From: Cryobacterium glaciale
GTDB lineage: Bacteria; Actinomycetota; Actinomycetes; Actinomycetales; Microbacteriaceae
Assembly (NCBI RefSeq): GCF_004402535.1
Contig: NZ_SOEY01000008.1
Coordinates: 242,701-306,700, forward strand
Length of the DNA: 64,000 nt
Direction: 5' to 3'
The notes beneath the pieces were generated by a model. That model was not told the DNA's origin. It was given only the letters and a program-made list of their open reading frames with translations, and did no database searches. Made by a program: the position numbers and the translations under genes. This document shows, piece after piece, positions 50,974 to 60,254 of this stretch. Numbering within the stretch: position 1 is the first letter of the stretch; every line of letters begins with the position of its first letter.

Positions 50974-51342
50974 ATGACTGCGATCACTGATGATCTTCCG
51001 GCCCGACTCCTCCACGAAGAAAATGCCGGCTGGCAGGCCATTCTGGGTGGCCAGGGCGGCGCGTACTACCAGCGCGAAATGACCGACGACGGCCTGATTA
51101 TCGTGCCAGGCGCCGTCATCACCCGCGACGAGGTCACCGCCTACTTCGACCAGGCGGCTCCGTGGGAGAGCTACGGCATTCACGAACCGGCCATCATCCG
51201 TCTGGGCGAGCACGCCGGCGTCGTCGTGTACAAGGCCATCGCCCGCCGCGGGGAGGTCGTCGCCGAGCTGAACATGTCGACGACCTACCTCTTCGTCAAC
51301 GGCGGCTGGCGAGTCGCGGCTCGGCAGCAAAGCCAGGCCTAG
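50974..51342 (+). CDS. SnoaL/DUF4440-like small protein
   Basis: A 122-residue protein with the size and strand pattern of an NTF2-like fold: an N-terminal helix (LPARLLHEENAGWQAILGG), YQREMTDDGLIIVPGAVITRDEVTAYFDQA, and three later strands (PAIIRLGEHAGVVVYKAIARR, VVAELNMSTTYLFVNGG, WRVAARQQSQ) that match the WRivhrHxS end of DUF4440 proteins. The ligand is unknown. It lies after the SpoU gene with its own leaderless-type promoter. Confidence 0.75.
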   Translation: MTAITDDLPARLLHEENAGWQAILGGQGGAYYQREMTDDGLIIVPGAVITRDEVTAYFDQAAPWESYGIHEPAIIRLGEHAGVVVYKAIARRGEVVAELNMSTTYLFVNGGWRVAARQQSQA

Positions 51343-51393
51343 TGTTTTAGGCCGCCCGGGCCCGTCGCCGGGGTGAGGGCGCCGCGGCCTTGG

Positions 51394-51399
51394 TAGGAT
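51394..51399 (+). promoter_or_regulatory. -10 box of the DUF3151-purA pair
   Basis: TAGGAT followed by 5 nt and GTG at 51405; spacing is one shorter than at the other leaderless genes. Confidence 0.4.
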
Positions 51400-51404
51400 T
51401 CAGT

Positions 51405-51890
51405 GTGACCGGCGACAATTTGATTTCAGAGCCCGAGACCCTTCTTCCCGCGGAACCGGAGGTGCTCGAGGCCCTGCGCCGAACCGCGAGGAGCGAGCTC
51501 GCCGCCGTGGTGCAGGTGCACCCGACGTCCCCGCTGGCCTGGGCAGAACTGGCCGATGCCACCCACCATGAGGGTCGCATCCTGGAGTCGTACGCCTACG
51601 CCCGGGTCGGGTACCACCGCGGACTCGACGCCCTGCGCAAGGCCGGCTGGCGCGGCCACGGCCCCATTCCATGGCGCCACGCACCCAACCGGGGGGTGCT
51701 GCGCGCCCTGTTCGCGCTGCGCCGCGGCGCCGAAGAGATCGGCGAGGCCGACGAAGTCTCCCGCCTCACGGCTTTTCTGACGGATGCCGACGCGAGCGCC
51801 ATTGACATCATCGCCACCCTGCACACCGGCAGCCCGGGGTTCGACCCGGCGCCGCCCACCGAAGCTTTTGTTATTCGAGGAGAAGACTAA
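51405..51890 (+). CDS. DUF3151 family protein
   Basis: A 161-residue protein of the actinobacterial DUF3151 family, commonly found beside purA. Recognisable parts are AWAELADATHHEGRILESYAYARVGYHRGLDALRKAGWRGHGPIPWRHAPNRG-type residues in the middle (about 45-100), ending with a helical segment. The function is unknown. GTG at 51405 is preferred over a TTG at 51390. purA begins immediately after its stop codon, so the two are cotranscribed. Confidence 0.85.
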   Translation: MTGDNLISEPETLLPAEPEVLEALRRTARSELAAVVQVHPTSPLAWAELADATHHEGRILESYAYARVGYHRGLDALRKAGWRGHGPIPWRHAPNRGVLRALFALRRGAEEIGEADEVSRLTAFLTDADASAIDIIATLHTGSPGFDPAPPTEAFVIRGED

Positions 51891-53177
51891 ATGCCCGCGA
51901 TCGTACTCATCGGAGCCCAGTGGGGCGACGAGGGCAAGGGTAAGGCCACCGACCTGCTCGGCAGCCGGGTCGACTATGTCGTCAAGTTCAACGGCGGCAA
52001 CAACGCCGGCCACACCGTCGTGGTCGGCGACGAGAAGTATGCGCTGCACCTGCTGCCGTCCGGCATCCTGAGCCCGGGCGTCACCCCGGTCATCGCCAAC
52101 GGCGTCGTCGTCGATGTCGAGGTGCTGTTCGAGGAGCTCGATGCTCTCTCCGAGCGAGGCGTCGACGTCTCCCGGCTCAAGGTCAGCCTCAACGCCCACG
52201 TCATCACCGCGTATCACCGCACCCTCGACAAGGTCACCGAGCGTTTTCTCGGCAAACGCCAGATCGGCACCACCGGGCGCGGCATCGGCCCGGCCTACGC
52301 CGACAAGATCAACCGCGTCGGCATCCGCGTGCAGGACCTGTTCGACGAGAACATCCTGCGCCAGAAGGTCGAGGGAGCCCTCGACCAGAAGAACCACATG
52401 CTGGTCAAGGTCTACAACCGCCGCGCCATCGAGGCCGAGGAGATCGTCACCGAACTGCTCGGCTATGCCGAACGCCTGCGCCCCATGGTCACCGACACCG
52501 CGCTGCTGTTGCACCAGGCGCTGGATGACGGCAAGACCGTGTTGTTTGAGGGCGGCCAGGCCACCATGCTCGACGTCGACCACGGCACCTACCCCTTCGT
52601 CACGTCGTCGAACGCCACCTCGGGCGGAGCGGTGACCGGTTCCGGCATCGCCCCGAACCGCATCGACCGGGTCATCGCCGTGGTGAAGGCCTACACGACC
52701 CGTGTCGGCAGCGGCCCGTTTCCCACCGAACTGTTCGACGAGTCCGGCGAATACCTGCGTGCCAACGGCTTCGAGTTCGGAACCACTACCGGCCGCCCGC
52801 GCCGCTGCGGCTGGTACGACGCCCCGATCGCCCGCTACACCGCGCGCATCAACGGCGTCACCGACTTCGTGCTGACCAAGCTCGACGTGCTCACCGGCCT
52901 GGCCGAGATCCCGGTCTGCGTGGCCTACTCGGTTGACGGCGTGCGCGTCGACGAAGTTCCCGTCTCGCAGAGCGACTTTCACCACGCTGTTCCGATCTAC
53001 GAGAACTTTCCGGGCTGGACCGAGGACATCACCGGTGTGCGCGCCTTCGAGGAGTTGCCACAGGCGGCGCAGGACTACGTGCTCGCCCTCGAGTCGATGA
53101 GCGGGTCGCGCGTGTCGGCGATCGGCGTCGGGCCCGACCGCGAAGCCATCGTGGTGCGTCACGACCTGATCGACTAG
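51891..53177 (+). CDS. purA: Adenylosuccinate synthetase
   Basis: A 428-residue GTP-dependent ligase that joins IMP and aspartate in AMP synthesis. The N-terminal [16 protein letters not shown] holds the catalytic Asp and the GTP loop, [11 protein letters not shown] gives the catalytic His near residue 41, [14 protein letters not shown] is near 127 and the C-terminal base-recognition segment is near LTKLDVLTG. Length and order are normal. AGGAGAAG lies just upstream, inside the end of the DUF3151 gene. Confidence 0.96.
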   Translation: MPAIVLIGAQWGDEGKGKATDLLGSRVDYVVKFNGGNNAGHTVVVGDEKYALHLLPSGILSPGVTPVIANGVVVDVEVLFEELDALSERGVDVSRLKVSLNAHVITAYHRTLDKVTERFLGKRQIGTTGRGIGPAYADKINRVGIRVQDLFDENILRQKVEGALDQKNHMLVKVYNRRAIEAEEIVTELLGYAERLRPMVTDTALLLHQALDDGKTVLFEGGQATMLDVDHGTYPFVTSSNATSGGAVTGSGIAPNRIDRVIAVVKAYTTRVGSGPFPTELFDESGEYLRANGFEFGTTTGRPRRCGWYDAPIARYTARINGVTDFVLTKLDVLTGLAEIPVCVAYSVDGVRVDEVPVSQSDFHHAVPIYENFPGWTEDITGVRAFEELPQAAQDYVLALESMSGSRVSAIGVGPDREAIVVRHDLID

Positions 53178-53240
53178 ATTTCTCGGCGGGTTGCCGCGAA
53201 GCATGCACGATTCCTCACTTTGACCTGTCACACTGTGCGG

Positions 53241-53990
53241 GTGACCGCCGTGAGACCCCATTCCCTGACCCTGACCGGTCGTTTTGTGCAACTGCAACCG
53301 CTCGGAAGTGCGGTGCTGCCCGAACTCGCGCGCGCCATCGCCCATCCCGAGGTATTCGCGGCCGGCTACGGCGGCGGTCCGGCCGCCCTGCACCAGGGCG
53401 TCGACGGCTTCATCAAGTGGGCGCACGACTACTTTCAGTGGGAAAGCCTGCCCTACGTGGTGCGCCTGCTCGGCGGTCCGAACGACGGCGACGTCGTCGG
53501 CACCACGACCCTCGGCGACATCGACGTCGTCAACGAGGCGATCCATCTCGGCTGGACCGCCTACGACCCGCGCGTCTGGGGCACCGCCGTGAACGCTGAG
53601 ACCAAATTGCTCGTGCTCGGCACGGCCTTCGACAATGGCTTCGGCCGGGTCAAAATTCAAGCGGATGCTATCAACGCCCGTTCCCGCGCCGCCATCCTCG
53701 GCATCGGTGCCACGTTCGAGGGCATCCTGCGCCGTGATCGCCCCCGCGCCGACGGAACCTGGCGGGACAGCGCCGTCTACTCGATCCTCGCCGACGAGTG
53801 GCCGGCCGTGCGCTCCGGGCTCGAAGCCCGCCTCGATGCCTTCGAGGCCCGGTTTGTGACGTATCGCAGCTTGCGCCCGACCAGTCCGGGCGGCACCATC
53901 ACGGGCGGCGGGCCGCGGGGTGGCGTTCGGGGCGGCAGCCCGGCCGGAACCGACACGCAGAGCAACGCCGGGGCCGACGCGTCGCAGTAG
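53241..53990 (+). CDS. GNAT family N-acetyltransferase
   Basis: A protein of about 249 residues resembling RimJ/RimL-like GNAT acetyltransferases: TLTGRFVQLQPLG at the start, GTTTLGDIDVVNEAIHLGWTAYDPRVWGTAVNAETKLLVLGTAF-type central residues and GFGRVKIQADAINARSRAAILGIGATFEG-type residues that match the acetyl-CoA and CoA-phosphate region. The last 35 residues are Gly/Pro-rich and low in complexity. The start is uncertain; GTG at 53241 is chosen, with a TTG at 53220 and GTG at 53235 also possible. Substrate unknown. Confidence 0.8.
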   Translation: MTAVRPHSLTLTGRFVQLQPLGSAVLPELARAIAHPEVFAAGYGGGPAALHQGVDGFIKWAHDYFQWESLPYVVRLLGGPNDGDVVGTTTLGDIDVVNEAIHLGWTAYDPRVWGTAVNAETKLLVLGTAFDNGFGRVKIQADAINARSRAAILGIGATFEGILRRDRPRADGTWRDSAVYSILADEWPAVRSGLEARLDAFEARFVTYRSLRPTSPGGTITGGGPRGGVRGGSPAGTDTQSNAGADASQ

Positions 53991-54068
53991 GGGGCGGCAT
54001 CCGCTGCCATTGTTCGGCGCTTTTCGGACGTTGAGTTCCTGCCGACCTGCGCCGAGATGCGTGCGCTA

Positions 54069-54074
54069 TAGGCT
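54069..54074 (+). promoter_or_regulatory. Leaderless -10 box of the EamA transporter gene
   Basis: TAGGCT-CGGAGG-GTG (start at 54081). The GGAGG is adjacent to the start and too close to serve well as a ribosome site. Confidence 0.45.
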
Positions 54075-54080
54075 CGGAGG

Positions 54081-55040
54081 GTGCCTCCGACCCCTACCGC
54101 CAGCAAGACCCTCGTCCTGCTGCAATTTCTCGGGATGGGGCTGATCTGGGGCGCCAGTTTTCTGTTCATGAAGATCGCCCTCGACGGGGTCAGCTTCGGC
54201 CAGATCGCCTGGTCGCGGCTCGTGCTCGGCGGGCTGACCCTCGGACTGATCGTGCTGGTAACCCGTCCGCGCATCAGGAACGGGCCGGTGCTGCCGCGGG
54301 AGGGCGTGGTCTGGCTGCACTTTCTGGTGATTGCGGTCAGCGGATGCGTGGTTCCGCACCTGCTGTTCGCCTGGGCGGAACAATACGTTTCGTCGAGCCT
54401 GGCCAGCATCTATAACGCCGTCACCCCGATCATGACGGCGTTGATGGCTACGCTCGCCTTTCGAGTGGAGAAACTCGTGCGCGCGCAGGTCGCCGGTGTC
54501 GTGCTCGGCATCGTCGGTGTCGTCGTGATCATCGGCCCGTGGCAGTATTCCTCTCTCGCCGGCGACTTCTGGGGCCAGGTCGCCTGCCTCGGCGCGGCCG
54601 TCTGCTACGGCTTCACCTTCGGCTACACCCGCCGCTTTCTGAGTGGCCGGCCGATCGCGGCATCGACGTTCGCCTTTCTGAACATCGGCATTGCCGGTTT
54701 CATCATGTTGTTGCTCACACCGGTGCTGGCCTGGCACCCGGTGGCGCTGACCTGGCCCATCGTGCTCTGCCTGCTCGCGCTCGGAGCGCTCGGTACCGGC
54801 CTGGCCTACATCTGGAATATCAACGTGCTGCGCGCCTGGGGGCCGACCAACGCGTCCACGGTGACCTACGTGACGCCCGTGGTCGGCGTGGTGCTCGGGG
54901 TGCTCGTGCTCGCCGAAACGTTCTCCTGGCACGAGCCGGCCGGGGCGCTCCTCGTGCTGCTGGGCATACTGCTGACGCAGAAACGGTTGCGGCTCGGGTC
55001 GTTCGGGGCGCGTGGCCGGGAGGCGGCGGCATCCGCTTAA
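54081..55040 (+). CDS. EamA/DMT family transporter
   Basis: A 319-residue drug/metabolite transporter with ten membrane helices in two EamA repeats. The first repeat contains GMGLIWGASFLFMKIALDGVSFGQIAWSR-type residues and the second ends with YVTPVVGVVLGVLVLAETF near 270. Substrates vary across the family (amino acids, drugs, metabolites). It begins with GTG in a leaderless context and ends 21 bp before the chorismate mutase gene. Confidence 0.87.
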   Translation: MPPTPTASKTLVLLQFLGMGLIWGASFLFMKIALDGVSFGQIAWSRLVLGGLTLGLIVLVTRPRIRNGPVLPREGVVWLHFLVIAVSGCVVPHLLFAWAEQYVSSSLASIYNAVTPIMTALMATLAFRVEKLVRAQVAGVVLGIVGVVVIIGPWQYSSLAGDFWGQVACLGAAVCYGFTFGYTRRFLSGRPIAASTFAFLNIGIAGFIMLLLTPVLAWHPVALTWPIVLCLLALGALGTGLAYIWNINVLRAWGPTNASTVTYVTPVVGVVLGVLVLAETFSWHEPAGALLVLLGILLTQKRLRLGSFGARGREAAASA

Positions 55041-55049
55041 GGCATGCAT

Positions 55050-55055
55050 TATCGT
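55050..55055 (+). promoter_or_regulatory. Leaderless -10 box of the chorismate mutase gene
   Basis: TATCGT-AAAACT-ATG (start at 55062). This arrangement decides the start over an in-frame ATG at 55044, which would lie upstream of the box. Confidence 0.5.
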
Positions 55056-55061
55056 AAAACT

Positions 55062-55457
55062 ATGGCCGCACACGAGGAACTACCCGCTGATGCCGACGCT
55101 GCGGCGATCGAGCAGCTGCACAGCATTCGCGAGAGCATCGACAATATCGACGCCGCACTCATCCACCTGCTGGCCGAGCGATTCAAATTCACCCAGTCGG
55201 TGGGCCGGCTCAAGGCCGCGCACGGGCTGCCGGCCGCCGATCCGGCGCGCGAGCTCATGCAGATCGACCGCCTGCGCGGCCTCGCCGAAGAGGCGCACCT
55301 CGACCCGGCTTTCGCCGAGAAATTTCTGAATTTCATCATCGCCGAGGTGATTCATCACCACGTGAAGATCGCCGGCGGCGAGTCCGTGGCTCCGGGTCGG
55401 GCTGCGGGCGCTGCGCCGGCAGCATCGCCGGCAGCATCACCGATCACGGCTTCGTAG
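55062..55457 (+). CDS. Chorismate mutase (AroQ type)
   Basis: A 131-residue protein with the AroQ helical pattern: LHSIRESIDNIDAALIHLLAERFKFTQSVGRLKAAHGLP (about residues 17-55, with the conserved Arg, Asp, Lys and Arg that bind chorismate), then ELMQIDRLRGLAEEAHLDPAFAEKFLNFIIAEVIHHH. The family converts chorismate to prephenate for Phe and Tyr. The last 25 residues are Ala/Pro-rich and look like a flexible tail. It is followed 4 bp later by an SDR gene. Confidence 0.87.
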   Translation: MAAHEELPADADAAAIEQLHSIRESIDNIDAALIHLLAERFKFTQSVGRLKAAHGLPAADPARELMQIDRLRGLAEEAHLDPAFAEKFLNFIIAEVIHHHVKIAGGESVAPGRAAGAAPAASPAASPITAS

Positions 55458-55461
55458 CCGG

Positions 55462-56385
55462 GTGAGCTGGAACCCACGCGCGCTGCCCGATCAGTCCGGC
55501 AAGACCTTTGTCGTCACCGGCGCCAACGCCGGCCTCGGCTACTTCACCAGCGAGCAGCTCGCCGGCGCGGGCGCGCACGTCGTGCTCGCCTGCCGCAACC
55601 TTGCCAAAGCGGATGCCGCGGCGGCGGCCATCCGTTTGCGTGTGCCCGGGGCATCCGTTTCGGTGCTGCAGCTCGACGTCGCCGACCTGGAGTCGGTGCG
55701 CGAGGTGAGCGAGACCCTGCGCGCCTTTCCGCGGCTCGACGGCCTGATTCTGAACGCCGGAATCGTGCACCCGCCTCGGGACCGCCAGGTGAGCCTCGAT
55801 GGCAACGAACTGGTTTTCGCCACGAACTTTCTCGGGCACTTCGCTTTGACCGCCGGTGCCCTCATGGCTTTGCGGCGCACGCCCGGCAGTCGGGTGGTGT
55901 CGCTCGGGTCGCTGATCTCGCGGCTGATGGATTCCTCGCTCGACGACCTGCAGCTGGCGACCACCTATAACGGGTGGAAGGCCTACGCGCAGTCGAAGAT
56001 CGCGATGCAGGTGTTCGGGTTCGAGCTCGACCGGCGGCTGCGGGCGAACGGTGCCGGAATGGTGCAGTCGTTGGTGGCGCATCCTGGATATTCCATTTCG
56101 GGGTTGACCCCGGGCATCCGTTCGGTCAATGAGGTCTCGCGCGGCAAACGGGTCATCGACGGTGTGCAAACCGTGGTCGGCGCCCAGGGCAAACACCACG
56201 GCGCCTGGTCGAGCGTTCGGGCTGCGACCGACCCGGAGGCCCACGGCGGCGACTACTTCGGCCCGCGCCTGCTGGTGCGCGGCGGCCCCGTGCGTCAGCC
56301 CGCGACTCGAACGTCGCGCGACCGGGCCGTGGCGTCTCGCCTGTGGGAGCGCGCCGAAACGTTGATCGGCGACCCCTTCCTCTAG
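55462..56385 (+). CDS. SDR family protein (retinol-dehydrogenase-like)
   Basis: A 307-residue SDR of the extended oxidoreductase type often likened to retinol dehydrogenases or protochlorophyllide reductases. TGANAGLG is at about 19-26, NAGIV near 98, NFLGHFALT near 121 and YAQSK near 175 provides Tyr/Lys. The GTG start is 4 bp after the chorismate mutase stop, so the two are probably cotranscribed, without an obvious metabolic link. Confidence 0.85.
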   Translation: MSWNPRALPDQSGKTFVVTGANAGLGYFTSEQLAGAGAHVVLACRNLAKADAAAAAIRLRVPGASVSVLQLDVADLESVREVSETLRAFPRLDGLILNAGIVHPPRDRQVSLDGNELVFATNFLGHFALTAGALMALRRTPGSRVVSLGSLISRLMDSSLDDLQLATTYNGWKAYAQSKIAMQVFGFELDRRLRANGAGMVQSLVAHPGYSISGLTPGIRSVNEVSRGKRVIDGVQTVVGAQGKHHGAWSSVRAATDPEAHGGDYFGPRLLVRGGPVRQPATRTSRDRAVASRLWERAETLIGDPFL

Positions 56386-56433
56386 GTCCGCGAGACGGCG
56401 CGTAACACTTGGGTTCGCCGAAATTGTTGAGCG

Positions 56434-56439
56434 TAGTCT
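56434..56439 (+). promoter_or_regulatory. Leaderless -10 box of the aldo/keto reductase gene
   Basis: TAGTCT-GACCAG-ATG (start at 56446). Confidence 0.5.
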
Positions 56440-56445
56440 GACCAG

Positions 56446-57456
56446 ATGACTAGATTGCCCGCCATCCTGACCGCAGTCACACTGGGAGACGGACTCACCA
56501 TCAGCCCGCAGGGATACGGAGGCATGTCGCTCACGCCGGTTTACGGTCCGATCGACCCCGACGATGCCCTGCGCACGTTAACGCACGCCGTTGACTCGGG
56601 CCTCACCTTCATCGACACGGCCAACGTCTACGGCAACGGGTTGAGCGAGCGGACGATCGCACGGCTGATCGCAACCCGACGCGATGAGGTGCAGCTGGCG
56701 AGCAAGTTCGGAATCCTTTCGGGCGCCGGCATCGGTGCACGCTGCATCCGTGGTGACCGAGCTTACGTGTTCGAGCAGATTGACCTGAGCCTCGCGCGCC
56801 TGGGCACCGACCACCTGGACCTCTACTACCAGCACCGGGTCGACCCCGAGGTGCCTATCGAAGAGACCGTCGGGGCGCTCGCGGAACTGGTTCAGGCTGG
56901 CAAGATTCGCCACATCGGTCTCTCCGAACCGACTGGTGAGGAGCTGCGCCGCGCTGCCGCCATTCACCCGATCGCCGCAGTGCAGTCTGAGTGGAGCATT
57001 ATCAGCCGAGACGTCGAGCGGCACGTTGTGCCGACCGCGATCGAGCTGGGCATCGGGTTCGTCCCGTATTCGCCTCTGGGTCGCCAATGGCTTACCGGGC
57101 TCTTCGACCGCAGCGCGCTCACTGACGCAGACGGGCGTCACAAGTTTCCCCGGTTCACCCCGGATGCCCTCGCCGCCAACCAGCCGGTGCTCACCGAGGT
57201 GCTTGCGGTGGCCCGCGAGGCCGCTGTTTCGCCAGCGCAGGTCGCGCTTGCCTGGCTCTACGACAAGGGTCGCACCCTCGGCATTCCGCTCGCTCCGATC
57301 CCCGGTTCCCGCTTCATCGAGCGGGTGGATGAGAACCTGGCAGCTGCGAGCATCCGTCTCGATGCCGCACACGTAACGCGCTTGGACGCGCTCGCCGACC
57401 GCATATTCGCCGGCCGATCATTCAACCCCCAGTGGGTTTCCGCCGGCCGCGAATAG
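56446..57456 (+). CDS. Aldo/keto reductase
   Basis: A 336-residue NADPH-dependent aldo/keto reductase. The tetrad residues are visible: Asp in FIDTANVYGNG near residue 62 with the Tyr just after, Lys in LASKFGIL near 86 and His in LYYQHRVD near 127. NADPH-phosphate binding is near IPGSRF close to the C-terminus. The closest general type is the AKR13/YajO-like group. The substrate is not evident. It is convergent with purL. Confidence 0.88.
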   Translation: MTRLPAILTAVTLGDGLTISPQGYGGMSLTPVYGPIDPDDALRTLTHAVDSGLTFIDTANVYGNGLSERTIARLIATRRDEVQLASKFGILSGAGIGARCIRGDRAYVFEQIDLSLARLGTDHLDLYYQHRVDPEVPIEETVGALAELVQAGKIRHIGLSEPTGEELRRAAAIHPIAAVQSEWSIISRDVERHVVPTAIELGIGFVPYSPLGRQWLTGLFDRSALTDADGRHKFPRFTPDALAANQPVLTEVLAVAREAAVSPAQVALAWLYDKGRTLGIPLAPIPGSRFIERVDENLAAASIRLDAAHVTRLDALADRIFAGRSFNPQWVSAGRE

Positions 57457-57477
57457 CCACAACGCGGGGGAGCACAG

Positions 57478-59784
57478 TTAGGCGAAGGCGGCGGGGAGGG
57501 GGGATTGGTGCCGGTTGCGCATCTCGGTTAAGGGGGCGGCGAAGACGTCTTGCACCTCGAGGGCGTGCAGGGTGGCATCCGTCACGCCGATGCGCAGCAC
57601 CGGAATGTAGCGGCCGGCACACAGGCCGAGGAACTTCACGTCGTCTTCGCGCGGCACGCTCACGATGACCCGACCGGCCGACTCGGAGAACAGTGCAGTG
57701 GATGCGTCGACTCCGTCCCGGCCGCAGATATCGCCGAGCCAAACGCGGGCTCCCACCCCGAAGCGCATCACGGCTTCGGCGAGGGCCTGGGCGAGCCCGC
57801 CCTCGCTGAGGTCGTGCGCGCTGTCGATGAGGGCTTCTTTCGAGGCGGCGTGCAGCAGACCGGCGAGGGCCTTCTCCCCGGCCAGATCCACGACCGGCGG
57901 ACGCCCGCCGAGGTGGTCGTGCACCACACCGGCCCAGGCTGAACCGTCGAGTTCGAGGCGGGTCGTGCCGAGCAGATAAATGTTGTGCCCGTCGTCTTGC
58001 CAACCGCTCGGAATGCGGCGGGCGACGTCGTCGATCACGCCGAGCACGGCCACGACCGGGGTCGGGTGGATCGGCTGGTCGCCGGTCTGGTTGTAGAACG
58101 AGACGTTGCCGCCGGTGACGGGAATCTCCAGCTCGAGGCACCCGTCGGCGAGGGCGGTGACGGCCTCGCGGAACTGCCACATGACCTCGGGGTTCTCGGG
58201 CGAGCCGAAGTTGAGGCAGTCGCTGACGCCGGCCGGCACAGCGCCGGTCGCGGCGACGTTGCGGTACGCCTCGGCCAGGGCCAGCTGCGCGCCGCGGTAC
58301 GGGTCGAGCTGGCAGTACCGGCCGTTCGCGTCGGTGGCGATTGCGAAGCCGAGGCCGCTCTCCTCGTCGACGCGGATCATGCCGCCGTCGTCGGGAAAGG
58401 AGAGCGCCGTGTTGCCCTGCACGTAGTGGTCATACTGGTCGGTGATCCAGCTCGGGTCGGCCAGATTCGGCGAACCGAGTAGGTCGAGGAACTGCTCGTG
58501 CAGGGTTTCACCGTCGAGGGCGCGCGGCAGCACGGAGGCGGTGTCGGCCTGCAGGGCGTCGATCCAGGTCGGGTAGGCGAGCGGGCGCTCGTACACCGGG
58601 CCGTCGACGGCCACGGTGCGCGGCAGCACGTTGACGATCTCTTCGCCGTGCCAGTTGATGATCAACCGGCCGGTGTCGGTGACCTCGCCGAGCACGCTGG
58701 TTTCCACGTCCCACTTGGTGGTGACGGCGAGAAAACCCTCGAGCTTGTCGGGGGTGACGATCGCCATCATCCGTTCCTGGCTCTCGCTCATGAGAATTTC
58801 TTCGGCGGTGAGCGTGGGGTCACGCAGCAACACCTTCTCGAGTTCGATGAACATGCCGCCGTCGCCGTTCGAGGCCAGCTCGCTGGTCGCGCAGCTGATT
58901 CCGGCGGCCCCGAGGTCTTGAATACCCTCGACGAGCTTGCCAGCGAACAGTTCGAGGCAGCACTCGATGAGCACCTTCTCGGCGAACGGGTCGCCGACCT
59001 GCACGGCCGGGCGCTTGGTCGGCCCGCCGGCGCTGAACGTGTCCGAGGCGAGAATGGATGCCCCGCCGATGCCGTCGCCGCCGGTGCGGGCTCCGAATAG
59101 AACGACCCGGTTGCCGACGCCGCGGGCGTTGGCGAGGTGCAGGTCTTCGTGGCGCAGCACGCCGACGGACAGCGCGTTGACGAGCGGGTTGCCCTGGTAA
59201 ACCCGGTCGAACACGGTTTCGCCGCCGATGTTCGGCAGGCCGAGGCAGTTTCCGTAGAAGCTGATGCCACTGACGACGCCGTGCACGACCCGGGCGGTGT
59301 CGGGGTCATCGATGTCGCCAAAGCGCAGGGCGTCCATCACGGCGACCGGGCGGGCGCCCATCGAGATGATGTCGCGCACGATGCCGCCGACGCCGGTCGC
59401 GGCGCCCTGGAACGGCTCGATGTAGGAGGGGTGGTTGTGCGATTCGATCTTGAACGTGACCGCCCAGCCCTCGCCGACGTCGAGCACGCCGGCGTTTTCG
59501 CCCATGCCGACCATGAGGTTCTTCTTCATGGCGGGGGTGACCTTGTCGCCGAACTGGCGCAGGTACATCTTCGAGCTCTTGTACGAGCAGTGCTCGCTCC
59601 ACATCACGGAGTACATGGCGAGCTCGCCACTCGTGGGGCGGCGACCCAGAATTTCGCGGATCTTCGCGTACTCGTCGGCCTTGAGTCCGAGCGCGCCGTA
59701 GGGCTGCTCCTTCTCGGGCGTCGCAATGGCGTTGGAAACGGTGTCGGCGACGCCGCGGGAAGAGGTGTTGGAAACAGCGGTCAC
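57478..59784 (-). CDS. purL: Phosphoribosylformylglycinamidine synthase subunit PurL
   Basis: A 768-residue small-type PurL, the synthetase subunit that works with PurQ and PurS to turn FGAR into FGAM. The N-terminal [10 protein letters not shown] near residue 56 holds the catalytic His, [30 protein letters not shown] residues near 108 the nucleotide and glycinamide site, and [13 protein letters not shown] near 290. Length fits the small PurL. The GTG at 59784 follows GGGGAGA. PurQ and PurS are not in the window. Its promoter lies in 59785-59928. Confidence 0.95.
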   Translation of the reverse strand: MTAVSNTSSRGVADTVSNAIATPEKEQPYGALGLKADEYAKIREILGRRPTSGELAMYSVMWSEHCSYKSSKMYLRQFGDKVTPAMKKNLMVGMGENAGVLDVGEGWAVTFKIESHNHPSYIEPFQGAATGVGGIVRDIISMGARPVAVMDALRFGDIDDPDTARVVHGVVSGISFYGNCLGLPNIGGETVFDRVYQGNPLVNALSVGVLRHEDLHLANARGVGNRVVLFGARTGGDGIGGASILASDTFSAGGPTKRPAVQVGDPFAEKVLIECCLELFAGKLVEGIQDLGAAGISCATSELASNGDGGMFIELEKVLLRDPTLTAEEILMSESQERMMAIVTPDKLEGFLAVTTKWDVETSVLGEVTDTGRLIINWHGEEIVNVLPRTVAVDGPVYERPLAYPTWIDALQADTASVLPRALDGETLHEQFLDLLGSPNLADPSWITDQYDHYVQGNTALSFPDDGGMIRVDEESGLGFAIATDANGRYCQLDPYRGAQLALAEAYRNVAATGAVPAGVSDCLNFGSPENPEVMWQFREAVTALADGCLELEIPVTGGNVSFYNQTGDQPIHPTPVVAVLGVIDDVARRIPSGWQDDGHNIYLLGTTRLELDGSAWAGVVHDHLGGRPPVVDLAGEKALAGLLHAASKEALIDSAHDLSEGGLAQALAEAVMRFGVGARVWLGDICGRDGVDASTALFSESAGRVIVSVPREDDVKFLGLCAGRYIPVLRIGVTDATLHALEVQDVFAAPLTEMRNRHQSPLPAAFA

Positions 59785-59928
59785 GTGTGGAATTCTCCCC
59801 GAGATAGCGGATGCTTGACCCGGCAAGTCTACCGGTCGCACCGCCCCGGCCCGGTGGCCGCTGAAAGTGGTCAGCGACCACCGAGGGAATGGTGCCCGAA
59901 CGAGGCGTGGGCTATCCCACACGATTCT

Positions 59929-60222
59929 TCACGGCTGCGACGGCGCAACCACCTGGGACGGATGCCTGGCCAGCGGCGTCACGTCGATCTCCATGTAGGG
60001 GAACAATGGCAGGTTCCACAGGATGTCGTGCAGCCGTTCGTTTTCCGCAACGTCGAAAATACTCAGATTGGAGTACTGCCCGACGCAGCGCCAGATGTGC
60101 TGCCATTCCCCACCAGCCTGCAGGTCCTGGGAGTAGGACTTCTCTCGAGCGAGGATGTCTGCCTTGACGTCCTCGTCGAGGTCGAGTGGCACGGTGACAC
60201 TCATCCGCACTGCGAACAACAT
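59929..60222 (-). CDS. catC: Muconolactone delta-isomerase
   Basis: A 97-residue protein of normal CatC length. MLFAVRMSVTVPLDLD at the N-terminus, KADILAREKSYSQDLQAGGEW near residue 27, GQYSNLSIFDVAENERLHDIL near residue 56 and PLFPYMEIDVTPLARHPS near the end follow the family. It isomerises muconolactone to 3-oxoadipate enol-lactone. The ATG is backed by GGAGGAGG. It is the last gene of the catechol operon, 32 bp after catA. Confidence 0.92.
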   Translation of the reverse strand: MLFAVRMSVTVPLDLDEDVKADILAREKSYSQDLQAGGEWQHIWRCVGQYSNLSIFDVAENERLHDILWNLPLFPYMEIDVTPLARHPSQVVAPSQP

Positions 60223-60254
60223 GAGCCTCCTCCGTTCTGTTCGGTCGTCACCAG

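Noticed and set aside
51426..53660. A 744-residue open frame on the minus strand opposite DUF3151, purA and the GNAT gene.
   Set aside because: It is the mirror of three real genes and reads as low-information Asp/Val/Gly/His-rich sequence.
59867..59881. Small hairpin GTGGTC-agc-GACCAC between purL and catC.
   Set aside because: A 6-bp stem is expected by chance in this GC-rich DNA and has no T-run; it could end catC transcription but is not supported enough to list.
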